Origin: Flavobacteriaceae bacterium
GTDB lineage: Bacteria > Bacteroidota > Bacteroidia > Flavobacteriales > Flavobacteriaceae
DNA length: 39,660 nucleotides
Assembly (NCBI GenBank): GCA_026988075.1
Contig: JALSLZ010000171.1
Coordinates: forward strand, 1-39,660
Reading direction: 5' to 3'
A model generated the notes under the pieces. It saw only the letters and a list, made by a program, of their open reading frames with translations, was not told the DNA's origin and did no database searches. The translations under genes were made by a program, and so were the position numbers. Each line of letters opens with the position of its first letter. Position 1 is the first letter of the stretch. This document shows positions 27,553-38,380 of this stretch, piece after piece.

Positions 27553-29898
27553 TTGTCAGACTATATACAACATTTAAACGATGCTCAAAAACAAGCTGTA
27601 TTACAGTTAAATGGTCCTTTGCTAATTATTGCAGGTGCTGGTTCTGGAAAAACTCGTGTATTAACATACCGAATTGCACATATGATGCAAAAAGGTATTG
27701 ACCCATTTAATATTTTAGCCTTAACATTTACTAACAAATCGGCACGAGAAATGAAAAATCGTATTGCCAAAATTGTTGGGTCAAATGAAGCAAAAAACTT
27801 ATGGATGGGAACATTTCATTCCGTTTTTGCAAGAATATTACGGTCAGAAGCCGAAAAAATAGGCTTTCCATCTAATTTTACAATTTACGACACACAAGAT
27901 TCTGTTAGACTAATAACAGCCATTATTAAAGAAATGAATCTTGAAAAAGACCGATATAAAGCCAAACAAGTTTTAGGTCGAATTTCTCAATACAAAAACA
28001 GTTTAATAACAGTTAGAGCATATAATAATAACCCTGAATTAATTGAAGCAGATCGAGAATCTGGCAGACCAAAATTAGGACAAATTTATGCACATTATGT
28101 AGACCGATGTTTTAAATCTGGCGCAATGGATTTTGACGATCTTCTTTTACGAACTAACGAACTGTTAACTCGTTTTCCAGAAGTATTAGCCAAATATCAA
28201 AATCGATTTAGATACATAATGGTTGATGAATATCAAGACACCAATCACTCACAATATTTAATTGTTAGAGCATTAGCCGATCGCTTTCAAAACATTGCTG
28301 TAGTTGGTGATGATTCGCAAAGTATCTATTCATTTCGTGGAGCAAATATTCAAAATATTTTAAATTTTCAAAAGGATTATCCCGATGTTAAGACGTATAA
28401 ATTAGAACAAAACTATCGTTCAACAAAAAACTTAGTAAATGCTGCGAATAGCGTCATTGTAAAAAACAAAACCCGATTAGATAAAGAACTATGGACCGAT
28501 AACTCATCTGGCGAACGCATCAAAGTAATGCGAACTATTTCAGATGCTGAAGAAGGACGTTTTGTAGCTCGTAGTATCTGGGAAAACGCAATGAACAATC
28601 AATTACCTTTTGATAATTTTGCTATTCTATATCGTACCAATGCACAATCAAGAGCAATGGAAGACGCCTTAAGAAAAAAAGGAATTAAATATAGAATCTA
28701 TGGCGGCTTATCATTTTACCAACGTAAAGAAATAAAAGACACGCTTTCCTATTTACGTGTTTTAGTTAATCCAAATGACGAAGAAGCTTTAAAAAGAATT
28801 ATTAATTATCCTGCTCGTGGCATTGGTCAAACTACATTGCAAAGATTAACCGTTGCAGCAAATCATTACAATAAATCTATTTTTGATATTATTGAAAATT
28901 TAGACAAAATTGATTTAAAAATTAACACAGGTACAAAAAGAAAATTGGCTAACTTTTTAACCATGATTAAGAGTTTCAAAATAGAATCGAAAACTAAAAA
29001 TGCTTTCGAAATTACGAATCTTATCATTAAAGAAGCAAAAATTGTACGTGATTTAGAAAAAGACGAAACTCCAGAAGCTGTAAGTAAAGTTGAGAACATA
29101 CAAGAATTACTTAACGGTATTAAAGATTTTGTTGACGAACAAAAAGATAAAGAAGATGCCAATACTTCATTAGCTTATTTTTTAGAAGATGTTGCGTTAG
29201 CTACAGATTTTGATAAAGAAAAAGACGATGATACACCAAGAGTATCCTTAATGACCATACATTTATCTAAAGGATTAGAATATCCATACGTATATATTGT
29301 AGGTTTGGAAGAGAATCTTTTTCCATCTGGCATGAGTTCAAACACTAGAAGTGAATTAGAAGAAGAACGAAGATTATTTTATGTTGCCCTAACAAGAGCC
29401 GAAAAACAAGCTTACTTAAGCTATGCTCAAACACGTTATCGTTGGGGTTCTTTAATAGATTGCGAACCAAGTAGATTTATTGAAGAGATTGATGATAAAT
29501 TTTTAGACTATATTGCACCACAAATTCCCCCTTCAATAAATAAATACATTGACAATGACATTTTTGGAGATGTTCCAAAAAATTTAATAAGATTTAAAAA
29601 ACCAATAAGTAAGACGCGTATAATGAAGGACAAAACAATTACTATTAGTACTCCTAAACGGTTTACAAAACTAACAACAGCAAAAGAAAATTCGAAAGAT
29701 CAAATAGATGGTCAACTAAAACCAGGTGTTTTTGTTATGCATCAAAAATTCGGAAGAGGAATCATTGAGGCTATTGAAGGCGAAGGCACAGATAAAAAAG
29801 CAGAAATTCATTTTGAAAAAGAAGAATTTGGTGTGAAAAATTTGTTGTTACAATTTGCCAAATTAAAAGTTCTAAGAACTAAAAAAAGAAAATATTAA
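27553..29898 (+). CDS. UvrD/PcrA-type ATP-dependent DNA helicase (apparent TTG start)
   Basis: LNDAQKQAVLQLNGPLLIIAGAGSGKTRVLTYRIAHM, YIMVDEYQDTNHSQYLIV, VVGDDSQSIYSFRGANIQNI, LMTIHLSKGLEYPYVYIVGLEENLFPS, RRLFYVALTRAEK. Confidence 0.96.
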   Translation: MSDYIQHLNDAQKQAVLQLNGPLLIIAGAGSGKTRVLTYRIAHMMQKGIDPFNILALTFTNKSAREMKNRIAKIVGSNEAKNLWMGTFHSVFARILRSEAEKIGFPSNFTIYDTQDSVRLITAIIKEMNLEKDRYKAKQVLGRISQYKNSLITVRAYNNNPELIEADRESGRPKLGQIYAHYVDRCFKSGAMDFDDLLLRTNELLTRFPEVLAKYQNRFRYIMVDEYQDTNHSQYLIVRALADRFQNIAVVGDDSQSIYSFRGANIQNILNFQKDYPDVKTYKLEQNYRSTKNLVNAANSVIVKNKTRLDKELWTDNSSGERIKVMRTISDAEEGRFVARSIWENAMNNQLPFDNFAILYRTNAQSRAMEDALRKKGIKYRIYGGLSFYQRKEIKDTLSYLRVLVNPNDEEALKRIINYPARGIGQTTLQRLTVAANHYNKSIFDIIENLDKIDLKINTGTKRKLANFLTMIKSFKIESKTKNAFEITNLIIKEAKIVRDLEKDETPEAVSKVENIQELLNGIKDFVDEQKDKEDANTSLAYFLEDVALATDFDKEKDDDTPRVSLMTIHLSKGLEYPYVYIVGLEENLFPSGMSSNTRSELEEERRLFYVALTRAEKQAYLSYAQTRYRWGSLIDCEPSRFIEEIDDKFLDYIAPQIPPSINKYIDNDIFGDVPKNLIRFKKPISKTRIMKDKTITISTPKRFTKLTTAKENSKDQIDGQLKPGVFVMHQKFGRGIIEAIEGEGTDKKAEIHFEKEEFGVKNLLLQFAKLKVLRTKKRKY

Positions 29899-29912
29899 TC
29901 GTTTATAATTTA

Positions 29913-30560
29913 ATGATGAACAATATTACAGGTTACGAATTACAATATAACTCTGAAAGAGAAAATTTATTAATTCCAGAATACGGAAGACATGTACAGA
30001 AATTAGTAAATCATTGTATTTCTTTACCAACCAAAGAAGAGCGTAATAAAATGGCGCTTGCTATAATTGAAGTAATGGGTAATTTACAACCACATTTACG
30101 TGATGTACCTGATTTTAAACACAAACTTTGGGATCAACTTTACATTATTGCAGACTTTAAATTAGATGTAGATGCACCTTATGAAGTGTTAACTAAAGAA
30201 GAATTAAAAGCAAAGCCAATCAAATTACCTTACCCAAAAACAGCCAATAAGTATCGTTTTTACGGTAATAACATCCAAATAATGATTGATGAAGCTGTTA
30301 ATTGGGAAGATAGCGAATTAAAAGAAGCACTCAATTTAACAATTGCAAATCACATGAAAAAGTGTTTTTTAAATTGGAATAAAGACACTGTTGATGATGC
30401 CGTTATTTTTAAGCATTTAAAAGAATTGTCAAATGGTAAAATAGACTTAGATGCCAAAGAAATAATCTTGGCAGAATCTTCAAGTTTAATTAGCAAGAAA
30501 AAAGCGACAACTACAAACAAAAAGAACAACAAAAAAAATTACGGTCGTAAAAGAAGATAA
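29913..30560 (+). CDS. DUF4290 domain-containing protein
   Basis: YELQYNSERENLLIPEYGRHVQKLVNHCISLPTKEERNKMALAIIEVMGNLQPHLRDVPDFKHKLWDQL; located directly before murA. Confidence 0.85.
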   Translation: MMNNITGYELQYNSERENLLIPEYGRHVQKLVNHCISLPTKEERNKMALAIIEVMGNLQPHLRDVPDFKHKLWDQLYIIADFKLDVDAPYEVLTKEELKAKPIKLPYPKTANKYRFYGNNIQIMIDEAVNWEDSELKEALNLTIANHMKKCFLNWNKDTVDDAVIFKHLKELSNGKIDLDAKEIILAESSSLISKKKATTTNKKNNKKNYGRKRR

Positions 30561-30612
30561 TTTTTATTTTTAATAAAATTAAAATTACACAACGACATCT
30601 AAATATTTAAAA

Positions 30613-31920
30613 ATGGCTATATTTAAAATTGAAGGCGGACATCAATTAAAAGGCGAAGTTACTCCTCAAGGTGCTAAAAATGAAGTTTTACAAATTATTT
30701 GTGCTACATTACTAACTCCCGAAAAAGTAATAATTGATAATGTTCCTAATTTAATTGATGTAAACAAATTAATATTTATCCTTAAAGAGTTAGGTGTTAA
30801 AGTCAATCAGTTAACCGAAAATAAATATAGTTTTCAGGCAGACAATATCGATTTAGATTATTTAGAATCTAAAGAATTTAAAAAAGATGGTGCTTCGCTT
30901 AGAGGTTCTGTTATGTTGGTTGGTCCATTATTAGCCAGATTCGGAAAAGGATATATACCAAGACCTGGAGGAGACAAAATAGGCAGAAGAAGATTAGATA
31001 CGCATTTTCAAGGCTTTATAAAATTAGGAGCAAAATTCCGCTATAATAAAGATGAATATTTTTATGGCGTTGAAGCAAAAGAATTAAAAGGTACTTATAT
31101 GCTTTTAGACGAAGCATCGGTTACAGGAACTGCCAATATTATTATGGCGGCAGTTTTAGCAACTGGTAAAACTACAATATACAATGCCGCATGCGAACCC
31201 TATATACAACAATTATCAAAAATGTTGAATAGTATGGGTGCAAAAATTACTGGCGTTGGTTCAAATTTATTAATTATTGAAGGTGTTAAATTTTTAAATG
31301 GTTGCGAACACCAAGTTTTACCAGATATGATTGAAATTGGTTCTTGGATTGGTATCGCTGCAATGACTAAATCTGAAATTACAATTAAAAATGTTAGTTG
31401 GGAAAATTTAGGCCAAATACCAACTATCTTCAGAAAATTAGGAATAAAGTTAGAGAAAAAGAATGACGATATTTATATCCCTGCACAAGCCAGCTACGAA
31501 ATAGAAGGATTCATTGACGGGTCATTACTGACAATATCAGATGCACCATGGCCAGGATTTACACCTGATTTATTAAGTATTATTTTAACAATAGCAACGC
31601 AAGCAAAAGGTTCGGTGCTAATACATCAAAAAATGTTTGAAAGCAGATTATTTTTCGTAGATAAGCTAATAGATATGGGTGCGAAAATAATACTTTGCGA
31701 TCCACATAGAGCCAATGTTATTGGGCACAACCATCAATCATCATTAAAAGCAACGACCATGTCTTCGCCAGATATTAGAGCAGGTGTTTCTTTATTAATT
31801 GCTGCTTTATCTGCTAAAGGCACTAGCACAATTCATAACATTGAACAAATTGATAGAGGCTATGATAATATTGACAAAAAACTAATTGCTCTTGGTGCTA
31901 AAATTGAACGATTAAATTAA
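30613..31920 (+). CDS. murA: UDP-N-acetylglucosamine 1-carboxyvinyltransferase
   Basis: FKIEGGHQLKGEVTPQGAKNEVLQIICATLLTPE; IPRPGGDKIGRRRLDTHFQGFIKLGA; ASVTGTANIIMAAVLATGKTTIYNAACEPYI. Confidence 0.96.
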   Translation: MAIFKIEGGHQLKGEVTPQGAKNEVLQIICATLLTPEKVIIDNVPNLIDVNKLIFILKELGVKVNQLTENKYSFQADNIDLDYLESKEFKKDGASLRGSVMLVGPLLARFGKGYIPRPGGDKIGRRRLDTHFQGFIKLGAKFRYNKDEYFYGVEAKELKGTYMLLDEASVTGTANIIMAAVLATGKTTIYNAACEPYIQQLSKMLNSMGAKITGVGSNLLIIEGVKFLNGCEHQVLPDMIEIGSWIGIAAMTKSEITIKNVSWENLGQIPTIFRKLGIKLEKKNDDIYIPAQASYEIEGFIDGSLLTISDAPWPGFTPDLLSIILTIATQAKGSVLIHQKMFESRLFFVDKLIDMGAKIILCDPHRANVIGHNHQSSLKATTMSSPDIRAGVSLLIAALSAKGTSTIHNIEQIDRGYDNIDKKLIALGAKIERLN

Positions 31921-32000
31921 TTAGCACAGCTACCTGAATATTAGAATAATTTTAACAACTTATCAATTACTCCATTTTATAAAATCGCTATATTTACAGT

Positions 32001-33998
32001 ATGAAAAAACAAATCGTTTTTATACTATTTTTTTTATTTTCAAATATACTATTTGCACAAATAAAACCATTATTATCTTCTAAAAAGAAAGGTCAAAATG
32101 TGCTAAACCAGTATTCAAATCGTTTAGGAGATACTAAATTAGACAGCTTATCAAATAGAGATGAATTTAAAGTAGAATTAAGTCAAGAAACTACTTACAA
32201 AGACTATAAAATAATTTTATCTTCTAAAGACACCATCTATGTTGACACAACCTTAACGATGAAAAAAGATTATAAATTCAACTTTCTTAGAAAAGATAAT
32301 TTTGAATTACTGCCTTTTCACAATCAAGGTCAAACATTTAATAAATTAGCCTATAATTTTAATACCGAAAGTTTATATCCTGAATTAGGAGCAAAAGCAA
32401 AACACTTTAATCATTACGAGGTTAAAGACATAAACTACTACCAAGTTGCAACTCCTTTTACTGAATTAGCATATAGAAAAGGTTTAGAACAAGGGCAATC
32501 TTTAGACGCCTTAATTACTTTTAATTTAAGTAAAAGACACAACATATCGTTAAGTTACAAAGGCTTACGATCACTTGGTAAATACAGGCACAGCTTAGCC
32601 AGCCATAAAAACATGCGTTTTACGTATTCTTACAAGAGCAAAAAAGACAAATACAATCTTAGAATTCATAACACAGCACAAGAAATTTACAATGAAGAAA
32701 GTGGTGGTTTAATAGAAACTGCGGTTACAAATTTTGAATCTGCCGATACTGATTTTAAAGATAGAGGGCGATTAGAAACTTATTTTATTGATGCAAATAA
32801 TATTTTACGTTCTAACAGATATTATTTAGAACATAGTTACAATTTGTATTCTAAAAAGGATAGCATTTCAACAAAATACAAATTAAACGTTGGGCATGTT
32901 TTTACTTACAAGACTAAACATTACGAGTATTATCAAAATACAAAAAATAGTTTTTTTGGAGAATCATTCACCAATAAAATATTAGATGCAAATCATTTAA
33001 ACGAAACTTACAATCAACTAAATATATCTTTGGTTTCTGATAAAATATTAGGTAAACTAAAATTATTTATTGATAATTATAAGTATAAATATAATTTTAG
33101 AAATGTTGTTTTTATAAATAACGCCGAAATACCACAAAGCATTAACGATAGAGTTAATTCGGTTGGCGCTATTTGGAAAACACAATACAAAGGCATTGCA
33201 TTAAATGCAAAAGCAGCTTCAACAATTACAGGTAATTTAAATGGAAATTATATAAACATTTCTGCCAGTTATAAAAAGGACAGCTTATTTACTTTAAAAG
33301 CTTCTTTATTAAACAATAGCAAACTACCTAACTTTAATTTTCTAATCAATCAGAGTAATTACAAAGCATACAACTGGAACAATACCACTTTTAAAAACGA
33401 ACTTAATAATACGCTTTTATTTGAATTGAATTCTGATAAATTAATAGATGCATCTGCTCAAATTACACGATTAGACAACTATACTTATTTTGGCGATACA
33501 ATTACTGGTGAGCAAACCAAGCCGCTACAATACGCAAATACAGTTAACTATTTAAAAATTAGAGCGTCAAAAGCCATTAGTTATAAATGGTTTACTTTAG
33601 ACAATACAATTATGTATCAAAAAGTAGCTAATGAAGCTACTGTTTTTAGAGTTCCTGAGTTAGTTACTCGAAATACAATATATTACTCCAATTCTATTTT
33701 TAAGAAAAAACCGATGTATCTTCAAGCAGGTATTACATTTAAATACTTTACAAAATATTACGCAAACGGCTACAATCCGTTATTGTCAGAATTTCAATTA
33801 CAAAATGAAGTAGAAATAGGTAATTACCCAATTTTTGATATTTTTGTAAATGCACGAGTTAGGTCAATGCGATTGTTTTTAAAAGCCGAACACATTAATA
33901 CTTTATTTAGCAAAAATAAAAATTATTATTCGGCACCAAATTATCCATATCGTGATTACACCTTACGTTTTGGTGTAGTTTGGAATTTCTTTATATAA
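32001..33998 (+). CDS. Putative outer-membrane porin
   Basis: Signal peptide (FILFFLFSNILFAQ), long beta-strand-rich body, C-terminal YRDYTLRFGVVWNFFI. Confidence 0.75.
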   Translation: MKKQIVFILFFLFSNILFAQIKPLLSSKKKGQNVLNQYSNRLGDTKLDSLSNRDEFKVELSQETTYKDYKIILSSKDTIYVDTTLTMKKDYKFNFLRKDNFELLPFHNQGQTFNKLAYNFNTESLYPELGAKAKHFNHYEVKDINYYQVATPFTELAYRKGLEQGQSLDALITFNLSKRHNISLSYKGLRSLGKYRHSLASHKNMRFTYSYKSKKDKYNLRIHNTAQEIYNEESGGLIETAVTNFESADTDFKDRGRLETYFIDANNILRSNRYYLEHSYNLYSKKDSISTKYKLNVGHVFTYKTKHYEYYQNTKNSFFGESFTNKILDANHLNETYNQLNISLVSDKILGKLKLFIDNYKYKYNFRNVVFINNAEIPQSINDRVNSVGAIWKTQYKGIALNAKAASTITGNLNGNYINISASYKKDSLFTLKASLLNNSKLPNFNFLINQSNYKAYNWNNTTFKNELNNTLLFELNSDKLIDASAQITRLDNYTYFGDTITGEQTKPLQYANTVNYLKIRASKAISYKWFTLDNTIMYQKVANEATVFRVPELVTRNTIYYSNSIFKKKPMYLQAGITFKYFTKYYANGYNPLLSEFQLQNEVEIGNYPIFDIFVNARVRSMRLFLKAEHINTLFSKNKNYYSAPNYPYRDYTLRFGVVWNFFI

Positions 33999-35102
33999 AT
34001 GAATAAATTTTTAGGTTTCATCGTATTATTTTGTTTTACATTAAACGCAACTTCACAAAATAAAAAACACGTTTATTTTAACGTAGATGCATTTTATGGT
34101 ATTGCCTTAGAGCATGACAAATCATTAGCTACCGCTATTCAAGGTAACCCGTTTGGTTTTATTATTGGCTACTCCATAAAAAACACCAAAAATGAAGAGT
34201 GGTTAAAATATTACAATTATCCTGAATTTGGAATTTCTACTTTATATCAAAATACAAATTCAACTATTTTAGGAGAAATGTATGGTACGTATATTCATTA
34301 CAATTTTTATTTAAACAATAGAAACGCTAAAAATAAATTTTTATTTAGACCGGCATTTGGCTTAGGCTATATTTCAAAACCCTATGATAAAACAACCAAT
34401 CCATACAATTTTGCATTAGCAACAAAATTTGCAGGCACAGCCTATTTTAAATTAAACTATCAACGAGAATTCCTTAAAGGCAAATTAGGCTTAAATAGCG
34501 GCTTAACCATCATTCATTTTTCAAATGCTGCATTTAAGAATCCTAATTTGGGTTTAAATACTTTCGCCTTTAATTTGGGTTTAAATTACAATTTAATTGA
34601 CGAAACCACCAATTATCAAAAAAAAGAAAAAACTCCAAAAACTAAAAGTAAATTAAATTACAGCCTAATTTTTAGAGCAGGTTTAAACGAAAGTAAAAAT
34701 CCAGATAGTGGCCAATATCCTTTTTATGTAGGCACTTTTCAGATAACAAAAAAAATAAATTTCAAATCAACACTAACTTCAGGTATTGATTTTTTTAAAG
34801 CAACTTTTTTAAATAATTACTTGCAACAAGAAAAAGAATTAATTACCAACACAAAAGACAATACAAAATACAAAACCAATAGAGTTGGTCTTTTTGTTGG
34901 ACACGAACTATACATAAATCATTTTTCAATGATTTCTCAAATTGGTTATAATATATATTATCCCAATAAATATGTAAGTAGAATGTATGAGCGTTTCGGT
35001 TTTAAAACCAAATTAAACGACCATTTTTTTACTGAACTAACCTTAAAATTAAATTTATTCAGAGCCGAAGGTTTAGAGTTTGGTGTTGGATATAAATTTT
35101 AA
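33999..35102 (+). CDS. Acyloxyacyl hydrolase / PagL-like lipid A 3-O-deacylase
   Basis: Signal peptide; PagL-like motif LTIIHFSNAAFKNPNLGLNTF; beta-barrel end GLEFGVGYKF. ATG directly follows the porin stop. Confidence 0.75.
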   Translation: MNKFLGFIVLFCFTLNATSQNKKHVYFNVDAFYGIALEHDKSLATAIQGNPFGFIIGYSIKNTKNEEWLKYYNYPEFGISTLYQNTNSTILGEMYGTYIHYNFYLNNRNAKNKFLFRPAFGLGYISKPYDKTTNPYNFALATKFAGTAYFKLNYQREFLKGKLGLNSGLTIIHFSNAAFKNPNLGLNTFAFNLGLNYNLIDETTNYQKKEKTPKTKSKLNYSLIFRAGLNESKNPDSGQYPFYVGTFQITKKINFKSTLTSGIDFFKATFLNNYLQQEKELITNTKDNTKYKTNRVGLFVGHELYINHFSMISQIGYNIYYPNKYVSRMYERFGFKTKLNDHFFTELTLKLNLFRAEGLEFGVGYKF

Positions 35103-35185
35103 TTTTTTAACTATTTTAAAAAAAATGTCCTATTTCGATAAATTGAATCGTCATAGTAGTATATAAACAAATTAAAACATTTATT

Positions 35186-35527
35186 ATGAAAGAATTTATG
35201 ATGATTTTTAGAAATGATGTAGATCAACCAAAACCATCGCCAGAACAAATGCAGGCAATGGTACAAAAATGGCAAGACTGGATTGGCGGCATTGCAGCTC
35301 AAGGCAAATTTGTAGCTACGAATGCATTGGGTTTTCAAGGTAAAACAATCAATTCAAATAATACCGTTACAGATGGTCCGTATGCCGAAGTTAAAGAAAT
35401 TGTTGGAGGATATTTAATCTGCAAAGCAATCAATATTGATGATGCAATAGCATTAGCCAATGGCTGTCCTGTGCTTACTTTAGGAGGAAAAGTAGAGGTT
35501 AGAGACGTTATGGTTTTCAACAAATAA
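35186..35527 (+). CDS. YCII-related (DGPF-type) protein
   Basis: MKEFMMIFRND...QMQAMVQKWQDWIGGIAAQGKFVATNALGFQGKTI..TVTDGPYAEVKEIVGGYLICKAINIDDAIALANGCPVL..GGKVEVRDV. Confidence 0.9.
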   Translation: MKEFMMIFRNDVDQPKPSPEQMQAMVQKWQDWIGGIAAQGKFVATNALGFQGKTINSNNTVTDGPYAEVKEIVGGYLICKAINIDDAIALANGCPVLTLGGKVEVRDVMVFNK

Positions 35528-35533
35528 AATGAT

Positions 35534-35575
35534 TAAATAATGGATAATTAATAACAGTTAGTTATCCATTATTTA
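35534..35575 (+). promoter_or_regulatory. Long intergenic hairpin between the YCII gene and the ECF sigma gene
   Basis: TAAATAATGGATAA / TTATCCATTATTTA perfect 14-bp arms, extended inward by TTAAT/GTTAG (G-T wobbles), about 19 bp total around loop AACA. Confidence 0.8.
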
Positions 35576-35585
35576 TATTAATCAA

Positions 35586-36821
35586 ATGACAGAAAATCAA
35601 CTTATTCCAAATTTATTTCGGTCAGAATACAGTAAAATTATTGCTGTATTATGTAAAAAATTTGGACTATCAAACATTCAAATTGCAGAAGATATTGTTA
35701 GCGATACATTTTTAAAAGCATCTGAAACATGGGGTTTAAAAGGTGTTCCAAACAACCCAACTGCATGGCTATACAAAGTTGCAAAAAACAAAACCATAGA
35801 TTATTTTAGGCATGAAAATACTTTTATTAATAAGGTATTACCAGAAATAAAAAATAAATACACAAACGTATCAATAGTCAAAATAGATTTGTCTGAGCAC
35901 AATATTAAAGACAGCCAATTACAAATGTTATTTGCTGTTTGTAACCCAATTATATCAATAAAAAATCAAATTACATTTGCTTTACGAGTTTTATGTGGTT
36001 TTGGAATTGACGAAATTTCAAATGCACTACTAACAAATAATACAGCTATCAATAAGCGTTTAACAAGGACAAAAAAGAAACTCAGAACCGAAAAAATAAA
36101 TTTAAAATTTCCAAATAATAAAGAATTAGAAGTCCGTTTAGATAACGTTTTAACTATTTTATACCTGCTTTTCAATGAAGGATACTATTCATCTACATCA
36201 AATAAAAGTGTCAAAAAAGAGCTGTCAATTGAAGCAATGCGACTTTTACATATGCTATTAAATTATAAACCGACATCAGTACCTAAAGCCAATGCATTAA
36301 TGGCATTATTTTGCTTTCAATCATCTCGATTCGATGCAAGAATTGATACAAATGGCAAATCAATTTTATTTAAAAATCAAGATCGTAAAAAATGGAATTA
36401 CGAGTTAATAGAAAAAGGAGAATTCTACTTAAACCTTTCATCAAAAGGAATTAAAACATCAAAATACCATTTAGAAGCCGCAATAGCATTTTGGCATTCA
36501 AGAATCGAAACAAACGAAAATGAAAAATGGAATCATATTCTTCAATTATATAATCGTTTAATTCAAATATCATATTCTCCTATTATTGCACTTAACAGAA
36601 CCTATGCTTTATCAAAAGTTAAAGGAAAGAAAATAGCACTAACAGAAGCATTAAAGATTAATTTAAAAGACAACCATCTTTACCATACATTAATTGCTGA
36701 TTTATACAATAAAATTGACAAAGAAAAACAAATAAATCATCTTAAAAAAGCATTAAAATTAGCAGACACAAAAAATGACAAATTAGTCATTATTAACAAG
36801 TTAAAAGCTTTAAACAATTAA
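35586..36821 (+). CDS. ECF42-like RNA polymerase sigma factor with C-terminal TPR-like extension
   Basis: LFRSEYSKIIAVLCKKFG..QIAEDIVSDTFLKASETWGLKGVPNNPTAWLYKVAKNKTIDYFRHE; LYLLFNEGYYSS; SPIIALNRTYALSKVKG; adjacent to a DGPF protein. Confidence 0.88.
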   Translation: MTENQLIPNLFRSEYSKIIAVLCKKFGLSNIQIAEDIVSDTFLKASETWGLKGVPNNPTAWLYKVAKNKTIDYFRHENTFINKVLPEIKNKYTNVSIVKIDLSEHNIKDSQLQMLFAVCNPIISIKNQITFALRVLCGFGIDEISNALLTNNTAINKRLTRTKKKLRTEKINLKFPNNKELEVRLDNVLTILYLLFNEGYYSSTSNKSVKKELSIEAMRLLHMLLNYKPTSVPKANALMALFCFQSSRFDARIDTNGKSILFKNQDRKKWNYELIEKGEFYLNLSSKGIKTSKYHLEAAIAFWHSRIETNENEKWNHILQLYNRLIQISYSPIIALNRTYALSKVKGKKIALTEALKINLKDNHLYHTLIADLYNKIDKEKQINHLKKALKLADTKNDKLVIINKLKALNN

Positions 36822-36838
36822 AGTAATCTCATACAAAG

Positions 36839-38380
36839 CTATAACGGAATATTACCGTGTTTCCTTACAGGCATATCCATTTTTTTACCTTCTAACATTT
36901 TAAAAGCTTTTATTAATTTTCTTCTGGTATTTTTTGGTAAAATAACCTCATCAATAAAACCACGTTTAGCAGCTCCATACGGATTGGCAAAATTATCGGC
37001 ATATTCTGCCTCTTTTTCTTTCCATTTCTCTTCTGGATTTTTTGCTGCTCTTATTTCATTTTTAAAAATTATTTCGGCAGCTCCTTTTGCTCCCATTACA
37101 GCAATTTCTGCTGAAGGCCATGCGTAATTTAAATCTGCTCCGATATGTTTTGAGTTCATTACATCGTAAGCGCCACCATAAGCTTTTCGTGTTATTACAG
37201 TAATTTTTGGCACTGTAGCTTCGCTTAAAGCATATAATAATTTTGCACCGTTTGTTATAATTCCATTCCATTCTTGGTTGGTTCCTGGCAAAAATCCTGG
37301 CACATCTACCAAGACTAATAACGGAATATTAAATGCATCACAAAAACGTGTAAATCGTGCTGCTTTTCTTGAACTTTCTACATCTAAAACTCCTGCTAAA
37401 ACCATTGGTTGATTTGCAACAACACCAATAGATCTTCCGCCAAGGCGAGCAAAACCAACAAGAATATTTTCTGCATAATTTTTATGAATTTCATAAAAAC
37501 TATCCGCATCAATAATACCACTAATAATATGATGCATGTCGTAAGGTTTATTAGGATTATCAGGTATGATATTTGACAATACTTCTCTAACCTCATCTTG
37601 CAATTTATACGCTAATTGCTTTGTTGTTTCTTGATTATTTTGCGGCATATAACTTAATAGCAGCTTAATATCTTCTAACAATTCTACATCATTTGCAGAC
37701 GTTGTATGTGCAACACCAGACTTTGTAGAATGTGCACTTGCGCCACCTAATTCTTCTGAAGTTACCGTTTCATTAGTTACTGTTTTTACAACATTTGGAC
37801 CAGTTACAAACATATAACTTGTGTCTTCAACCATCATTGTAAAATCGGTTATTGCAGGTGAATAAACTGCTCCACCAGCACAAGGACCCATAATTCCTGA
37901 AATTTGAGGTATTACTCCTGATGCTTTTACATTTCTATGAAAAATATCTGCATAACCACCTAACGAACGTACACCTTCTTGAATTCTTGCTCCTCCAGAA
38001 TCATTTAATCCAATAATTGGTGCTCCAACCTGCAAAGCTAAATCCATTATTTTACATATTTTTTCGGCGTGAGTTTCAGACAAAGAACCTCCAAAAACAG
38101 TAAAATCTTGTGCAAAGATATAAATCAACCTTTCATTTATTGTTCCGTAACCAGTAATTACACCATCACCATAAAATTTCATGTTTTCTAAACCAAATTC
38201 TGTAGTTCTGTGTGTTACTAAAATACCTATTTCTTCAAAAGAACCTTCGTCTAACAAATAATTAACACGTTCACGAGCCGTTAATTTTTTCTTTTCGTGT
38301 TGCCTTTTAATTCGTACTTCTCCTCCGCCTAATTTGGCTAAGGCTTTTTTTTCGTTTAGGTTTTTTATTTTTTCTTTCAT
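36839..38380 (-). CDS. Acyl-CoA carboxylase subunit beta (carboxyltransferase)
   Basis: [93 protein letters not shown]. Confidence 0.95.
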   Translation of the reverse strand: MKEKIKNLNEKKALAKLGGGEVRIKRQHEKKKLTARERVNYLLDEGSFEEIGILVTHRTTEFGLENMKFYGDGVITGYGTINERLIYIFAQDFTVFGGSLSETHAEKICKIMDLALQVGAPIIGLNDSGGARIQEGVRSLGGYADIFHRNVKASGVIPQISGIMGPCAGGAVYSPAITDFTMMVEDTSYMFVTGPNVVKTVTNETVTSEELGGASAHSTKSGVAHTTSANDVELLEDIKLLLSYMPQNNQETTKQLAYKLQDEVREVLSNIIPDNPNKPYDMHHIISGIIDADSFYEIHKNYAENILVGFARLGGRSIGVVANQPMVLAGVLDVESSRKAARFTRFCDAFNIPLLVLVDVPGFLPGTNQEWNGIITNGAKLLYALSEATVPKITVITRKAYGGAYDVMNSKHIGADLNYAWPSAEIAVMGAKGAAEIIFKNEIRAAKNPEEKWKEKEAEYADNFANPYGAAKRGFIDEVILPKNTRRKLIKAFKMLEGKKMDMPVRKHGNIPL

